Assembly: GCF_022288725.1 (NCBI RefSeq)
Contig: NZ_JAKNTA010000004.1
Location: 124,001-188,000 of the forward strand
Origin: Kitasatospora sp. A2-31
GTDB lineage: Bacteria > Actinomycetota > Actinomycetes > Streptomycetales > Streptomycetaceae
Reading direction: 5' to 3'
DNA length: 64,000 bases
In this document: one piece after another, positions 10,638 through 19,540 of the stretch
How the letters are laid out: the number at the start of each line of letters is the position of its first letter
Position numbering within the stretch: position 1 is the first letter of the stretch
Notes under the pieces: generated by a model
What the model saw: the letters and a program-made list of their open reading frames with translations, nothing else
What the model was told of the DNA's origin: nothing
Database searches by the model: none
Translations under genes and position numbers: made by a program

Positions 10638-13600
10638 TCAGTCGTTGGGAACGCCGCGGATGACTTCGCGCAGGACCCAGCTCGAATCCGTCCGACCTTC
10701 AGGTGTTCGCCCGTAAGGTGCGTAGCTGTCGGGATGGTGTCCGGCGTTCACCAGTCGCGCAACCAGCGTCTCCAGACTGCAGTGCTCGGTGTCGCCTAGA
10801 GCACGCAGCAGCGTGAGTGTGGGTCTCCCGTCGAACACCGTGGTGTCCGTCGCGGCTCGTGTCCCCAGGGTCCTGGCGGCTTCGGCAGCCCCGTGCCGGT
10901 GCAGTGCGTCCAGCAGCTGCGCCACCGCGCTCGGATCGGTCAGGTCGGTGAGGTGGGCGGCTCGTGCTCCCAGGGTCCTGGCGGCTTCGTCCGCCCCGGC
11001 TCGGTGCAGCGCGTCCAGCAGATCGGCCACCGCGCGCGGATCGGTCACGTCGGCGTGGCCGGCTGGATCGAGGGCCAGCAATGCCTGGACAGCCTCGTCA
11101 GCCCCGGCTCGGCAGAGGGCACTCAACAATCTGGCCACCGTGGACGCCTCGGTCGCGTCGGTGTCCGTCGCGGCTCGTGTGCCCAGGGTCCTGGCGGCTT
11201 CGGCAGCCCCGTGCCGGTGCAGTGCGTCCAGCAGCTGCGCCACCGCGCTCGGATCGGTCAGGTCGGTGAGGTGGGCGGCTCGTGCTCCCAGGATCCTGGC
11301 GGCTTCGTCCGCCCCGGCTCGGTGCAGCGCGTCCAGCAGATCGGCCACCGCGCGCGGGCTGGTCACCTCGGCGTGGCCGGCTGGGTCCAGGGCCAGCAAT
11401 GCCTGGACAGCCTCGTCAGCCCCGGCCTGATGAAGCGAGTTCAGCAGCTGGGCCACTGCGGACGGCTTGGTCACTCTGGTGTGGTCGGCGGCTCGTGTCC
11501 CCAGGGTCCTGGCGGCTTCGTCCGCCCCGGCTTGGTGCAGCGCGTCCAGCAGATCGGCCACCGCGCGCGGATCGGTCAGGTCAGCGTCGCTGACAGCTCG
11601 TGCTTCCAGGGTTCTGGCGGCTTCGTCAGCCCTGGCCTCGCGCAGCTCGTTCAGTAGATAGGAAACCCCGGGCAGATCGATCGGGTTGGCGTGACTGGCA
11701 GGGTCGAGGGCCAGCAATGTCTGCACGGCCTCCTCGACCCCGGCCTCCTGCAGGTCTTCCAGCAATCGCGCCACCGCATACGGATCGGTCAGGTCGGCAT
11801 GGCGGGCGGCTCGCACCCCCAAGGTCCCGACGGCTTCGCCGAGCCCGGCCCGGTCAAGGGAGAGCAGCAGAACGCGCACTCCGGACGGATCGGTCAGGTC
11901 GGCGTGGTCGGCGGCTCGCACCCCCAGGGTCCTGGCGGCTTCAGTGAGCCTGGCCAGGTGCAGCGCCTTCACCAGCTGTGCCACCGTGCGCGGTTTGGAC
12001 ACGTCGGTGTGGCCGGCGGCCCGTTCCGCCAGGGTCCTGGCGGCTTCCGTCAGCCTGGCCAGGTGCAGTGCGTCCACCAGCTGTGCCACTGTGCGCGGAT
12101 GGGACACGTCGGTGTGGCTGGCGGCTCGTGTCCCCAGGGTCCTGGCGGCTTCACGGAGCCCGGCCAGCTGCAGCGCGTCCACCAGCTGTGCCACTGCGGA
12201 CGGATCGGTCAGGTCGTCGTGGCCGGCGGCCCGTACTCCCAAGGTCCTGATGGCTTCGTCAGCCCCGGCCCGGTGCAGCACGTCCACGAGCTGTGCCACC
12301 GCAGACAGATCGCCGAGGTCTGCGGAGGTGGCGGGGTCGGTTGCCAAGAGCGCCTCTACAGCCTCGTCGGCGCCGGCCTGGTGCAGCGCGTCCAGGAGAT
12401 CGGCGACTGCGCGCGGCTTGGTCGGGTCGGCGAAGCGGACGCTCATGGCGCCACCTGTGTGATCGGGATCCAGCTCTCTTCCGAGATTCACCAGGGCCAG
12501 TGTGGGGTATCCGGCCCGGATCGCTCGATCCCACAGCCGAACGGAAGTCCGGCGGAACCCTCGATCCCAGGCTGCCTGCGCGAGTCGGACCACGTCATCC
12601 CGTTCAAGCGGGTGGACGGTCACGGCTTCCCAGAAGGACGGGTCACCAGGTCGGTCGGCACGGCGATGGAGCGTGTGCTGATGCAGGTAGTCGGCCGGTT
12701 CGTAGCGAGCGGGCTCTCCGGCTCGGCTGCGGACGGCGATGAGCGGGGTGATCGTGTTACGGACGTCCGTGCGGGTGCCGTCGGCTCGGACTCCGCAGGC
12801 GAGACCGTCGAGGACGACGTGCGCCCAGTCGGAGTCGGCGGCCCGGTGGCGGGCGTCGAGGGCGCCGTCGGCGGCGTGGGCAAGGAGGCCGGCGGTCAGC
12901 GGGGCCCGGTGGCCGAGCCGGCGTGCGTCGAGCGCAGCGGTGAGGAGCGCGTGCTCCTGGTGGGTGTAGTGGGTACCAGGGCCTGCGGTGTAGGCGCCCA
13001 CGAGTTCCGGTCCACCGCTGAGGTGCTGGACGACGCGCCCGTCGGAGGCTCCGGCGTTCAGAGCTTCCCGGAGCCGCGGATCGGATCGCCTGGAGCCGAG
13101 GCCCGTCCAGGCCCGAAGGTCGGCCTCGGACAGGCAGTGGGGGACGCTGATTCGAGTGGCGAGGGCTGGATGCGTGAGCAAGGCCTTCGCGGCTGCGTAC
13201 GGCGCCCCCGGATGGTCGGAGGTGAGTTCGTTCCAGTACGGCTCACGCCAGAGGGTCGCAACGGCGATGATTCCGGAGCTTCGCTGAAGCAGAGCGTGGA
13301 GCTGTTCGGCTGCGGCCTTGCCGTCGGTGTCGTACAGGAAACGGTGAGCCTCGTTGAGCCACAGGACTGTGCCCGGCCGAACGCGGCCGGCCACGAGCAT
13401 GTCCAGCAGGTCGGCAGCGCCGGCCGGGCGGAGCAACGGGTGATGGGGGGCAAGGGTGATCAGGGCCTCGTACAGGGCTCGGGTCTTGCCAGTGGAGGAC
13501 TCGCCGACGAGGACGACCAGACGGGACGGCCCGCCGGCGAGCGCCGGGCGAAGCGCGTCGCGCAGCTCGTGGTCGTGGTCGCGCAGCAGGTAGGGCGTCA

Positions 13601-14405
13601 GCCATGCCGAGGGGGTGGTTGCCTTGTCGGGGTGGGCGGCAGTGTGGACCTCCAGGGCGGCGGGCCCGAGGATGGTCACGGTGCCATCCGGGGGGTCGCT
13701 GTCGGTGCCCGCCTCCAGCAACAGCCGCTTGACGGTGGTGTAGCTGCGGTGCGTGGCCGAGTCGGGCTGGACGACGGTGAAGTGGGTACCGGGCAGAACT
13801 GCGGCGTCGGGGAAGACCGTCTGCGCGGATGCTCGGGGGACGACGCCGTCCTCCTCGCCGGCGAAGACCGAGAAGGGGATCGGGCAGGTGTAGTCGGACG
13901 GCTCGGTCGCGTTGACGACGCTCTTCAAGACCCTGCTCAGCGTGTCGCTGATCTGCTCGTTCAGCGGACGCAGCTGCTTCTCCTGAGGATTTCCGCGCAG
14001 CAGCGCCCGGCGGGCCTCCAGACCCAGCACGGAGCCGGCGCTTGGGGTGGCCAGCAGCACGACTCGCTTGATGCGGTCCAGCTGGCGACCGTGGCCGTCG
14101 GCGAGCATCCGCACCAGATGGCGCTGGATCACCAGTCCGCCCATGCTGTGGCCCAACAGCACCAACCGCTCGAACCGTTCGGCGTCCGTCCGCAGGAACT
14201 CCTTCAGGCTGTCCGCCACCGTGTCCAGCGACGGGATCGCCCGCGTGGGGTTCAACGGCTTCCAGAGCTTGGTTCGGTACCCGAAGCGCAACACCTGCGC
14301 TCCGGCCAGATCCGCGTCCTCGCCGATCAGACCGCTGAAGCGGTCCCACACCTCCGGGCCCGACATGAAGCCGTGCACCATCACCACACCCAGCACCGCG
14401 GGCAC
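10638..14405 (-). CDS. Alpha/beta-hydrolase - STAND-like ATPase - helical repeat protein
   Basis: A 1255-residue three-part protein. Residues 1-230 form a lipase-like alpha/beta hydrolase: VVMVHGFMSGPEVW (oxyanion region), GHSMGG with nucleophile Ser87, Asp186 in AGEEDGVVP and His208 in GTHFTVV complete a triad. Residues ~270-640 form a P-loop ATPase with Walker A GESSTGKT (301-308) and a Walker-B-like TVLWLNEAHRF. Residues ~658-1222 contain about 16 tandem 35-36-residue helical repeats (consensus DLTDPSAVAQLLDALHRAGA ... EAARTLGARAA). Effector-NTPase-repeat order is the STAND architecture seen in NLR-like defence and signalling proteins; here the effector would be a hydrolase. Start is GTG at 14405 or, with better spacing from AAGGGG, GTG at 14396. 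It appears monocistronic. Confidence 0.8.
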   Translation of the reverse strand: MPAVLGVVMVHGFMSGPEVWDRFSGLIGEDADLAGAQVLRFGYRTKLWKPLNPTRAIPSLDTVADSLKEFLRTDAERFERLVLLGHSMGGLVIQRHLVRMLADGHGRQLDRIKRVVLLATPSAGSVLGLEARRALLRGNPQEKQLRPLNEQISDTLSRVLKSVVNATEPSDYTCPIPFSVFAGEEDGVVPRASAQTVFPDAAVLPGTHFTVVQPDSATHRSYTTVKRLLLEAGTDSDPPDGTVTILGPAALEVHTAAHPDKATTPSAWLTPYLLRDHDHELRDALRPALAGGPSRLVVLVGESSTGKTRALYEALITLAPHHPLLRPAGAADLLDMLVAGRVRPGTVLWLNEAHRFLYDTDGKAAAEQLHALLQRSSGIIAVATLWREPYWNELTSDHPGAPYAAAKALLTHPALATRISVPHCLSEADLRAWTGLGSRRSDPRLREALNAGASDGRVVQHLSGGPELVGAYTAGPGTHYTHQEHALLTAALDARRLGHRAPLTAGLLAHAADGALDARHRAADSDWAHVVLDGLACGVRADGTRTDVRNTITPLIAVRSRAGEPARYEPADYLHQHTLHRRADRPGDPSFWEAVTVHPLERDDVVRLAQAAWDRGFRRTSVRLWDRAIRAGYPTLALVNLGRELDPDHTGGAMSVRFADPTKPRAVADLLDALHQAGADEAVEALLATDPATSADLGDLSAVAQLVDVLHRAGADEAIRTLGVRAAGHDDLTDPSAVAQLVDALQLAGLREAARTLGTRAASHTDVSHPRTVAQLVDALHLARLTEAARTLAERAAGHTDVSKPRTVAQLVKALHLARLTEAARTLGVRAADHADLTDPSGVRVLLLSLDRAGLGEAVGTLGVRAARHADLTDPYAVARLLEDLQEAGVEEAVQTLLALDPASHANPIDLPGVSYLLNELREARADEAARTLEARAVSDADLTDPRAVADLLDALHQAGADEAARTLGTRAADHTRVTKPSAVAQLLNSLHQAGADEAVQALLALDPAGHAEVTSPRAVADLLDALHRAGADEAARILGARAAHLTDLTDPSAVAQLLDALHRHGAAEAARTLGTRAATDTDATEASTVARLLSALCRAGADEAVQALLALDPAGHADVTDPRAVADLLDALHRAGADEAARTLGARAAHLTDLTDPSAVAQLLDALHRHGAAEAARTLGTRAATDTTVFDGRPTLTLLRALGDTEHCSLETLVARLVNAGHHPDSYAPYGRTPEGRTDSSWVLREVIRGVPND
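10735..12431 (-). repeat. Tandem 35-36-codon repeat array inside the STAND-like gene
   Basis: About sixteen in-frame units of 105-108 bp encode helical-pair repeats. Two three-unit blocks are almost identical in DNA and offset by exactly 318 bp (for example 10843 onward against 11161 onward), showing a recent in-frame duplication of three repeats. Unit-to-unit variation elsewhere is larger. Such arrays usually form the ligand-sensing superhelix of STAND proteins. Confidence 0.85.
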
Positions 14406-14574
14406 CCCCTTCGGCCAGCTCCCCGAACTTCCCAGGCCGCCAGACTACTCACCGAGCCGCCAACCGGATCGGGTGAATCAGAAGGCGATGCTCGCGGGTC
14501 GGGGCCTGCGTAAGGGTCTGCGCAAAGCTGGACAGATCCTTGCGTAGCTGGCCCCGGCTTTCCACGAAGGCGAC

Positions 14575-14818
14575 TTGGATCCGACTGCGGTGAAGAAGAC
14601 CGCCGCCAAGCTCGCCGACGGCCGCGAGATCCTCTGCTTCGACGCGGACCACACCACCATCGGGGACGTGACGGACCCGCGCTCGCTCGAACCTGCCATG
14701 GCCCTGTTCGAGGTCCCGTGCGCCCCGAGACCGGCGACCGGGTCACCATCGCCGCCCACCTCCACGGCCGCTACCCGGACGGCCCTGCCCACAATGCCGC
14801 GTCAGTCAGCTGCTGAGC
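14575..14818 (+). pseudogene. galT-like N-terminal remnant
   Basis: From a GTG at 14590 the frame reads VKKTAAKLADGREILCFDAD, matching the N-terminus of actinobacterial galactose-1-phosphate uridylyltransferase (MKKTxTxLADGRELIYYD...). After about 14715 the match seems to continue in a different frame (GDRVTIAAHLHGRYPDGPA, like the D-W-V-A-x-A-A-H-R segment), followed by a stop. Frameshifted and truncated, so not functional. Confidence 0.45.
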
Positions 14819-14853
14819 CGGCTCGACGGACGCAGAGACGTCGATGGCGCGGG

Positions 14854-15777
14854 TCAGGCCGCCCGGTGCCGGCTCGCGGCGGCAAGGGGCTTGAGCCCCT
14901 CCACACTGCTCGGGTGGGTCGGCGCCCACCCGAGTTCGGTCTTGGCCTTGGCGTTGGCCAGCCGCAGGTTGGTGGACATGATGGTGTGGGCCAGCGGTGC
15001 CGGGCGCAGCAGCCACAGGGGGACGGTCATCGGCGCGGGGGCGCCGAAGGCGTCGGCGACCGCGCGGACGTGGCTGCCGAAGCCGAGCGGGGTGTCGTCG
15101 GCGATGTTGTAGGCCTGGCCGGCGCGGCCGCCTTCGAGCGCGGCGGCGACGGCGCGGGCCGCGTCGTCGACGTCCACCCAGGACAGGGCGCGGCCGTGGT
15201 CCGCGACGACGGGCAGGGCTCGCTTGCGCAGCATCGGCAGCACGGTGCTCTCGGTGACGCCGGTGCCGTAGAACAGGCCGAAGCGCAGGCTGATCGCCTC
15301 CAGGCCGTCCGCGGTGAAGGCCAACTCCTCCTTGACGCGCATCGCACCGACGTGCCGCTCCAGCCAGGGGTTGCCCTGGGCGGGGCCGAAGGGGGCGCCG
15401 TCCTCGGTGAGTTCGCCGGCTCCGTGGTCGCCGTAGCCGTATCCGAACATCATCGACTCGACCACGATGCGGTGCGCTCCGGTCTCCCGGGCGGCGGCGA
15501 TCAGGTTCGCGGTGCCGTCGGTGCGCAGCAGGTTGGTGGCGGCCATGTCCTGGTGGCGCATCATCGACCTGCCCTGCAGCGCGGTGGCCGCGTGCACGAC
15601 CGCGTCGAAGGAGAGTCCGTCCACCGCGCGCAGCACGGCCTCGCGGTCCAGCAGGTCCGCCCGGACGCTGTTTCCCTCGCCGCGGCCGAGTCCGGCGACC
15701 TCGTGGCCCGCCGCGCGCAGCTCGCGGACGACCTTCCGGCCCAGCACACCGCTCGCGCCCGCCATCAGTACCTTCAT
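14854..15777 (-). CDS. NAD-dependent epimerase/dehydratase-type SDR
   Basis: A 307-residue extended short-chain dehydrogenase/reductase. The N-terminal Rossmann motif is MAGASGVLGRKVVRELRAAGH (about residues 5-25). DADLLDREAV-type cofactor specificity follows (here SVRADLLDREAV), then VVHAATAL, VVESMMFGYGYGDHG in the catalytic region, and LSWVDVDDAARAV plus YNIADDTPL in the C-terminal substrate domain. It resembles nucleotide-sugar epimerase-like oxidoreductases, but the substrate is not evident. The start at 15777 (MKVLMAG) is preferred over 15834 because the Rossmann fold begins there. Intergenic DNA upstream is long and degenerate. Confidence 0.82.
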   Translation of the reverse strand: MKVLMAGASGVLGRKVVRELRAAGHEVAGLGRGEGNSVRADLLDREAVLRAVDGLSFDAVVHAATALQGRSMMRHQDMAATNLLRTDGTANLIAAARETGAHRIVVESMMFGYGYGDHGAGELTEDGAPFGPAQGNPWLERHVGAMRVKEELAFTADGLEAISLRFGLFYGTGVTESTVLPMLRKRALPVVADHGRALSWVDVDDAARAVAAALEGGRAGQAYNIADDTPLGFGSHVRAVADAFGAPAPMTVPLWLLRPAPLAHTIMSTNLRLANAKAKTELGWAPTHPSSVEGLKPLAAASRHRAA

Positions 15778-16351
15778 GACCGTCCCGCTTCCCTGTCGTC
15801 GTCGTGTTCGGCTCCGTGTGTCGGAGTCGCCCATGGGACAGTCGGGCGGCGGTGAACGTGACAGCGGTGCAAGTGATCTGGATCACTGCGGGTGGTGTGT
15901 CGTCTCATCAGGTCGGCGCCGCCTCGGCGTGGTGGCGAGGCGCCGATGGGCGGTGCCCGGGTGGGGCCGGCTGCGCCAGCCCGCCCGGCCAGGCCGTGCG
16001 ACAGGCGGAGAAGTGCTGAGCCTCCTCGGTCTCGAAGCCCTTGGCGTGAGCTACGCCCGCTGGCGTGCGTAGGGCGAAGCCGGCTCGTGGGCCGTTCCGC
16101 TCAGCTGCCACGCCCGGTCCGCGCCGCTGAGGACGTCGCCGATCTGATCAAGGCGCTGCGACGGAAGACCGAGCCGCGTCCCCAGCGCCGCGAGCCCGGC
16201 TGTACGGCCTGGACCCGCACCCGCCCAGGCGCGAGCAGGTGCGCGAGGTGATCCGCTCCAAGCGCGACCACGGTCCGAAACCCTTGGACGGCGCGGGGGT
16301 CGGCTTGCTGGAATGGGCGACGGCCTCAGTCGGAGTCGAAGGGATGCGGTG
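15778..16351. other. Intergenic/degenerate DNA with an unassigned remnant
   Basis: No intact gene is recognised. On the plus strand a fragment reads AAEDVADLIKALRRKTEPR near 16120-16180. After a frame change, LYGLDP ... REQVREVIRSKRDHG ... LLEWATASV runs to a TGA that overlaps the next gene's ATG (TGATG at 16350-16354). It may be the tail of a lost gene once coupled to the acetyltransferase. Family unknown. Confidence 0.3.
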
Positions 16352-16840
16352 ATGACCGAGATCAGGCTGCACCTGTCGGTGCGCGGCCTCACCGAGGAGG
16401 ACCTGCCGTTCTGCGGCTGGGCAGGCTCACCCAAGCACGTGCGCGAGCTCGTCCACCAGATCCGCCGCGCCGAGGCGGGCGAGATCGACTACCTGGCGGT
16501 CTGCACGCCGGTCGGGCGACCGGTGGCGGTCGGCGGCATCGACTACACGGTCAAGGCCGGCGCCGGCACGCTCTGGCAACTCGCCGTCCACCCGGCCCTG
16601 CAGTCCTGCGGGATCGGCACGCTGCTGATCCGCTCGGCCGAGCAGCGGATCAGCGCCCGGGGCCTGACCCGCGCCGAACTCGGCGTCGAGGAGAGCAACC
16701 CGCGTGCCCGTGCCCTCTACGAACGCCTGGGCTACCGGGCCTTCAGCCGCGAGCTCGACTCCTGGGACGTGGAGGGGGAGGACGGCTCGCTCCAGCGGTA
16801 CGAGACGATGTGCACGCTGATGCGCAAGGAGCTGGTGTGA
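16352..16840 (+). CDS. GNAT family N-acetyltransferase
   Basis: A 162-residue Gcn5-related acetyltransferase that transfers acetyl from acetyl-CoA to an unknown amine. The acetyl-CoA binding motif A is LWQLAVHPALQSCGIGTLLI (about residues 75-94; Q/R-x-x-G-x-G/A form). Motif B follows as ELGVEESNPRARALYERLGY. The N-terminal strands RLHLSVRGLTEEDLPF match the fold's start. The ATG at 16352 is used; it overlaps the stop codon of an upstream remnant. Confidence 0.88.
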   Translation: MTEIRLHLSVRGLTEEDLPFCGWAGSPKHVRELVHQIRRAEAGEIDYLAVCTPVGRPVAVGGIDYTVKAGAGTLWQLAVHPALQSCGIGTLLIRSAEQRISARGLTRAELGVEESNPRARALYERLGYRAFSRELDSWDVEGEDGSLQRYETMCTLMRKELV

Positions 16841-16847
16841 CGCTGGA

Positions 16848-16894
16848 CTTCGCGGCGTTCCGACCCGGCACCTTCGCGGCGTTCCGACCCGGCA
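16848..16894. repeat. 24-bp tandem direct repeat (two copies)
   Basis: The unit CTTCGCGGCGTTCCGACCCG (plus GCA) occurs at 16848-16870 and again at 16872-16894. It lies just after the acetyltransferase stop in otherwise unassigned DNA (16841-17167), in which I recognise no gene. Confidence 0.7.
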
Positions 16895-17167
16895 GGGAAC
16901 GGCGAGGTAGCGCACGCCGGCCGCCTCGTCGGCGCACAGGAGTTCCCTGGTCCACGGGACCTGCGGGGGAAGTTCCCGAACCCGTGGCGCCCCGGGGGCC
17001 GTAGAGCTCCGACGGGACGGAGTGACCCCTGGTGAGGGCTTGGTGGCCGAGGCGGTCTTCGGGGCCTGTCCGTCTGCGCGCCGTGGCCGATCTCGGCGCC
17101 GGCGCCGACGGGACCCTCTCCCGCGATCTCCAGTCGGCAGGTGATGGCGCCCGGGAGTGCGGCCCGA

Positions 17168-17569
17168 TCAAGGGCGGCCGAACGCCCAGCCGGCCAGGAC
17201 GAGGGTCACCAGCAGCACCACGGCGCCGGCCGGCATCGGGAGGCGGGGGGACCCCGGGCGCGATCGGCTTGCCGCCGCGAGCAGAACGACGCCCGCCGGT
17301 ACCAGCATGAACATACCGAAGAGGAGCCCGACGGCCGATCCCGCCAGCACCCCGCAGCCGACGATCCGACAAGCCGTTCGGAAGTTGTCCGCATCGCGTG
17401 CGAAGAGGGGTGCGGGTGTCGCCAGTGAACCGAGCACCAGCGGACCGTCGATGAAGGTTCCGCCGCCGACGGCCACCCACGCCAGCGTCGGTGCCGCGCA
17501 CAGCGTCGCCAGCACCACCAGGATCCGCGCCGCCCGCGGTACCGGCCCACCCAAGTCCGCAGTACTCAC
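17168..17569 (-). CDS. Small hypothetical membrane protein
   Basis: A 133-residue protein with about three to four hydrophobic segments: RILVVLATLCAAPTLAWVAV (about 15-35), CGVLAGSAVGLLFGMFMLV with VPAGVVLLAAAS (about 72-105), and AGAVVLLVTLVLAGWAFG at the C-terminus. The region between segments 1 and 2 (FIDGPLVLGSLATPAP) is short and probably exposed. I chose a GTG at 17569; an upstream TTG at 17596 is in frame but has no RBS. The family is not recognised. Confidence 0.55.
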   Translation of the reverse strand: MSTADLGGPVPRAARILVVLATLCAAPTLAWVAVGGGTFIDGPLVLGSLATPAPLFARDADNFRTACRIVGCGVLAGSAVGLLFGMFMLVPAGVVLLAAASRSRPGSPRLPMPAGAVVLLVTLVLAGWAFGRP

Positions 17570-17686
17570 TCCGCCCCCAATATTGAACACGTTCAAAGTG
17601 TCGGGGCGTCACGATAGCAGGTCGGTTGCGGGACGCGTAGGCGAGGCGGGCGGTGGCGCCTGGCGCGGCGGGTGCACCGGCCGGGG

Positions 17687-17990
17687 TCAGCCCTCGACGG
17701 TGACGGCCAACGTCCTAAGCTGGCCATTGAGTTGGTCCCACGGGCCGGTGACCAGGAGGAGGCCGGCGGCGACCAGGAGGCCGCCGATCCGGGTCCCCCG
17801 GACGTCGTGCCGCTTGAGCCGGGCGAACGCGCCGAGGGCGCGTCGGAAGGCCAGGGCGGCGAGGACGAACGGGAGTCCCAGGCCGAGGCAGTAGGCGGTC
17901 ATCAGCAGGGCGCCGCGCACGCCCCGCCGGCGCGGGACGACGGCCGCCCGACCGGACGGCACGGCGCCGCCGGCCCCGGCGGCGGTCACG
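17687..17990 (-). pseudogene. CcdA-type cytochrome c biogenesis protein, C-terminal remnant
   Basis: The minus strand reads RGALLMTAYCLGLGLPFVLA, then ALAFRRALGAFARLKRH and GGLLVAAGLLLVTGPWDQL. This is the characteristic C-terminal half of actinobacterial CcdA thiol-disulfide membrane transporters. The N-terminal half with the proximal Cys is missing; upstream sequence turns into unrelated DNA near 17990. Truncated, presumably inactive. Confidence 0.65.
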
Positions 17991-18094
17991 CCGGCTGGAC
18001 GAGGCGGCTCTCGTAGGCGAAGACCACGGCCTCGACCGGGGCGGGGCCGCCGACCCGCTGGCCGGACGGTCCCACCTCGCCGGCCCTCGACCGG

Positions 18095-18294
18095 CCGGCC
18101 CTCGCGCTCACCCACCGCTCTACCTGCCGCCCGTGCCCTCGATCGTCGGTTCCCTGGGCCGCACCGAGAGCCCGCGCGTCGTCGCCGCAGCCACGCTGGC
18201 CTTCCTGGACGTGGTGCTGCGCGGCAAGCCCGGCGACCTGGTCGGCGTCCTGCCGGCCTACGGAGACCTCAGCGTCCACCCGGGGCGCGCCTGA
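18095..18294 (+). pseudogene. PAF-acetylhydrolase-like alpha/beta hydrolase, C-terminal remnant
   Basis: The plus strand reads LPPVPSIVGSLGRTESPRVV, AAATLAFLDVVLRGKPGDL and YGDLSVHPGRA before a TGA. This matches the C-terminal ~60 residues of Streptomyces platelet-activating-factor-acetylhydrolase-like hydrolases. No catalytic Ser region is present upstream, where a CcdA fragment lies on the other strand, so the gene is truncated by a rearrangement. Confidence 0.5.
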
Positions 18295-18378
18295 GACACC
18301 GGGGCCCCGCTGACGGCCGGTGGGGCGGGAGGCCGGTGTCCGGGCCGTGCCGGTCGGCGGTCCGGCGTGGCGAGCGGG

Positions 18379-19302
18379 TCACGCCGGACCGTCCTCCCTC
18401 TTCCAGGCGCCGACGCCGAGGCGTCCGGTGGTGCCGAGGTCGAGGTCCGGGGAGACCGTCACGGGGGCCGCGCCCGGGAAGGCCCGGACCCGTACGTAGG
18501 GGACGTTCATCGGGGTGCCGTCCTGTGCGGTGTTGCGCCACACCAGAGTGGCGCGGGCGCCCTGGCCCGGTTGCAGCGCGATCTCCTGCGGCGGGTCGTC
18601 CGCGCCGGTGCCGGTGGCGATCTCGGCGCCGCCCGGCAGGATGCGCACTCCGGTGACCGGCCGGTGCTCCAGGTCGAGCAGTTCCGGCTTCGGATAGCCG
18701 TTGACGGTCACCGTGGTGCTGCCGCAGTTGCGCAGGTGGAGGCCGACCACGCGCAGGCCCATGGCGGCGTCGCCTTCGTCGGCGTACAGGCGAAGCCCTG
18801 ACGGCGGGCACGGGCCGGCGGGCTGCGGGGCCTCGGCGCTGGGGACCCGGCGGACCTTGATGATCTTCACCCGAGGGGTGGCGCCGGGCTGTGCGGTCCC
18901 GCGCCCACCCAGGTCGACCCGTGCCTGCACGGTGGCGCCCGGAGCGACCGCCGGTACGGTCCGCGTCACGTTGTCCAGTGCGCCGCCGTCCGCCGAGAGC
19001 CGGCTGAACACCACCGTGACGTCGGACGGTTCGGTGCCCGGATTGGTCACCTCGTACTCCGCGCACACCGGGCCGGCGGCGGTGATCCGCACCCCGCTCT
19101 GCGCGGCGGGTGCCGCCGACCCCGGCGGCGCGCCGCACGGCCCGGCGCTCCCGGAAGCCCCCGAGGCCGCGGTCGTCGCCGCCACGGACCCGCAGCCCGC
19201 GACCAGGGCGGCGGTGACCACGGCCGCCGCTGCGGTCGCCGCCATAGCCGCCATGGGCCGTCGGGTCGTCAGCATGCCGGTGGGAACTGGGAATCGACGC
19301 AT
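18379..19302 (-). CDS. DUF4232-type lipoprotein
   Basis: A 307-residue exported protein with a lipoprotein signal: basic N-terminus, hydrophobic AAAVVTAALVAGC with the lipobox Cys at about residue 37. The mature part has paired Cys and a beta-rich pattern typical of DUF4232: SGLRLYADEGDAAMGLRVVG, LHLRNCGSTTVTVNGYP, IALQPGQGARATLVWRN. DUF4232 proteins are surface lipoproteins of unknown role in actinomycetes. A 7-bp inverted repeat (19293-19310) overlaps the first start codon, so the true start may be the ATG at 19275. Confidence 0.75.
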   Translation of the reverse strand: MRRFPVPTGMLTTRRPMAAMAATAAAAVVTAALVAGCGSVAATTAASGASGSAGPCGAPPGSAAPAAQSGVRITAAGPVCAEYEVTNPGTEPSDVTVVFSRLSADGGALDNVTRTVPAVAPGATVQARVDLGGRGTAQPGATPRVKIIKVRRVPSAEAPQPAGPCPPSGLRLYADEGDAAMGLRVVGLHLRNCGSTTVTVNGYPKPELLDLEHRPVTGVRILPGGAEIATGTGADDPPQEIALQPGQGARATLVWRNTAQDGTPMNVPYVRVRAFPGAAPVTVSPDLDLGTTGRLGVGAWKREDGPA

Positions 19303-19540
19303 CCGTCGATGCGATCACGCTCCGCGCCGAACGGCTGTGAGAGGCGCCACTTCCCGTGCAACAGTCCTGCAACGCACGGCTCACCGCGCTCGCGACCATC
19401 CTGATCGCGCGAGGGGCGGCGCGCAGATGGCATGAGGTGGGTGGTGCGAGCGCGGTCGACCGCGGGGGCCGGTGGTGCCGGTGCGGGTGGGAGTGCGGGT
19501 GTGGGGGCCGCCCCGGGCGCGGGGATGCGCGGGGTGGGGA

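Noticed and set aside
11691..14513. 940-codon plus-strand frame opposite the STAND-like gene
   Set aside because: Gly/Gln/Val-rich mirror of the repeat-encoding strand; no motifs. The minus strand has catalytic and Walker motifs.
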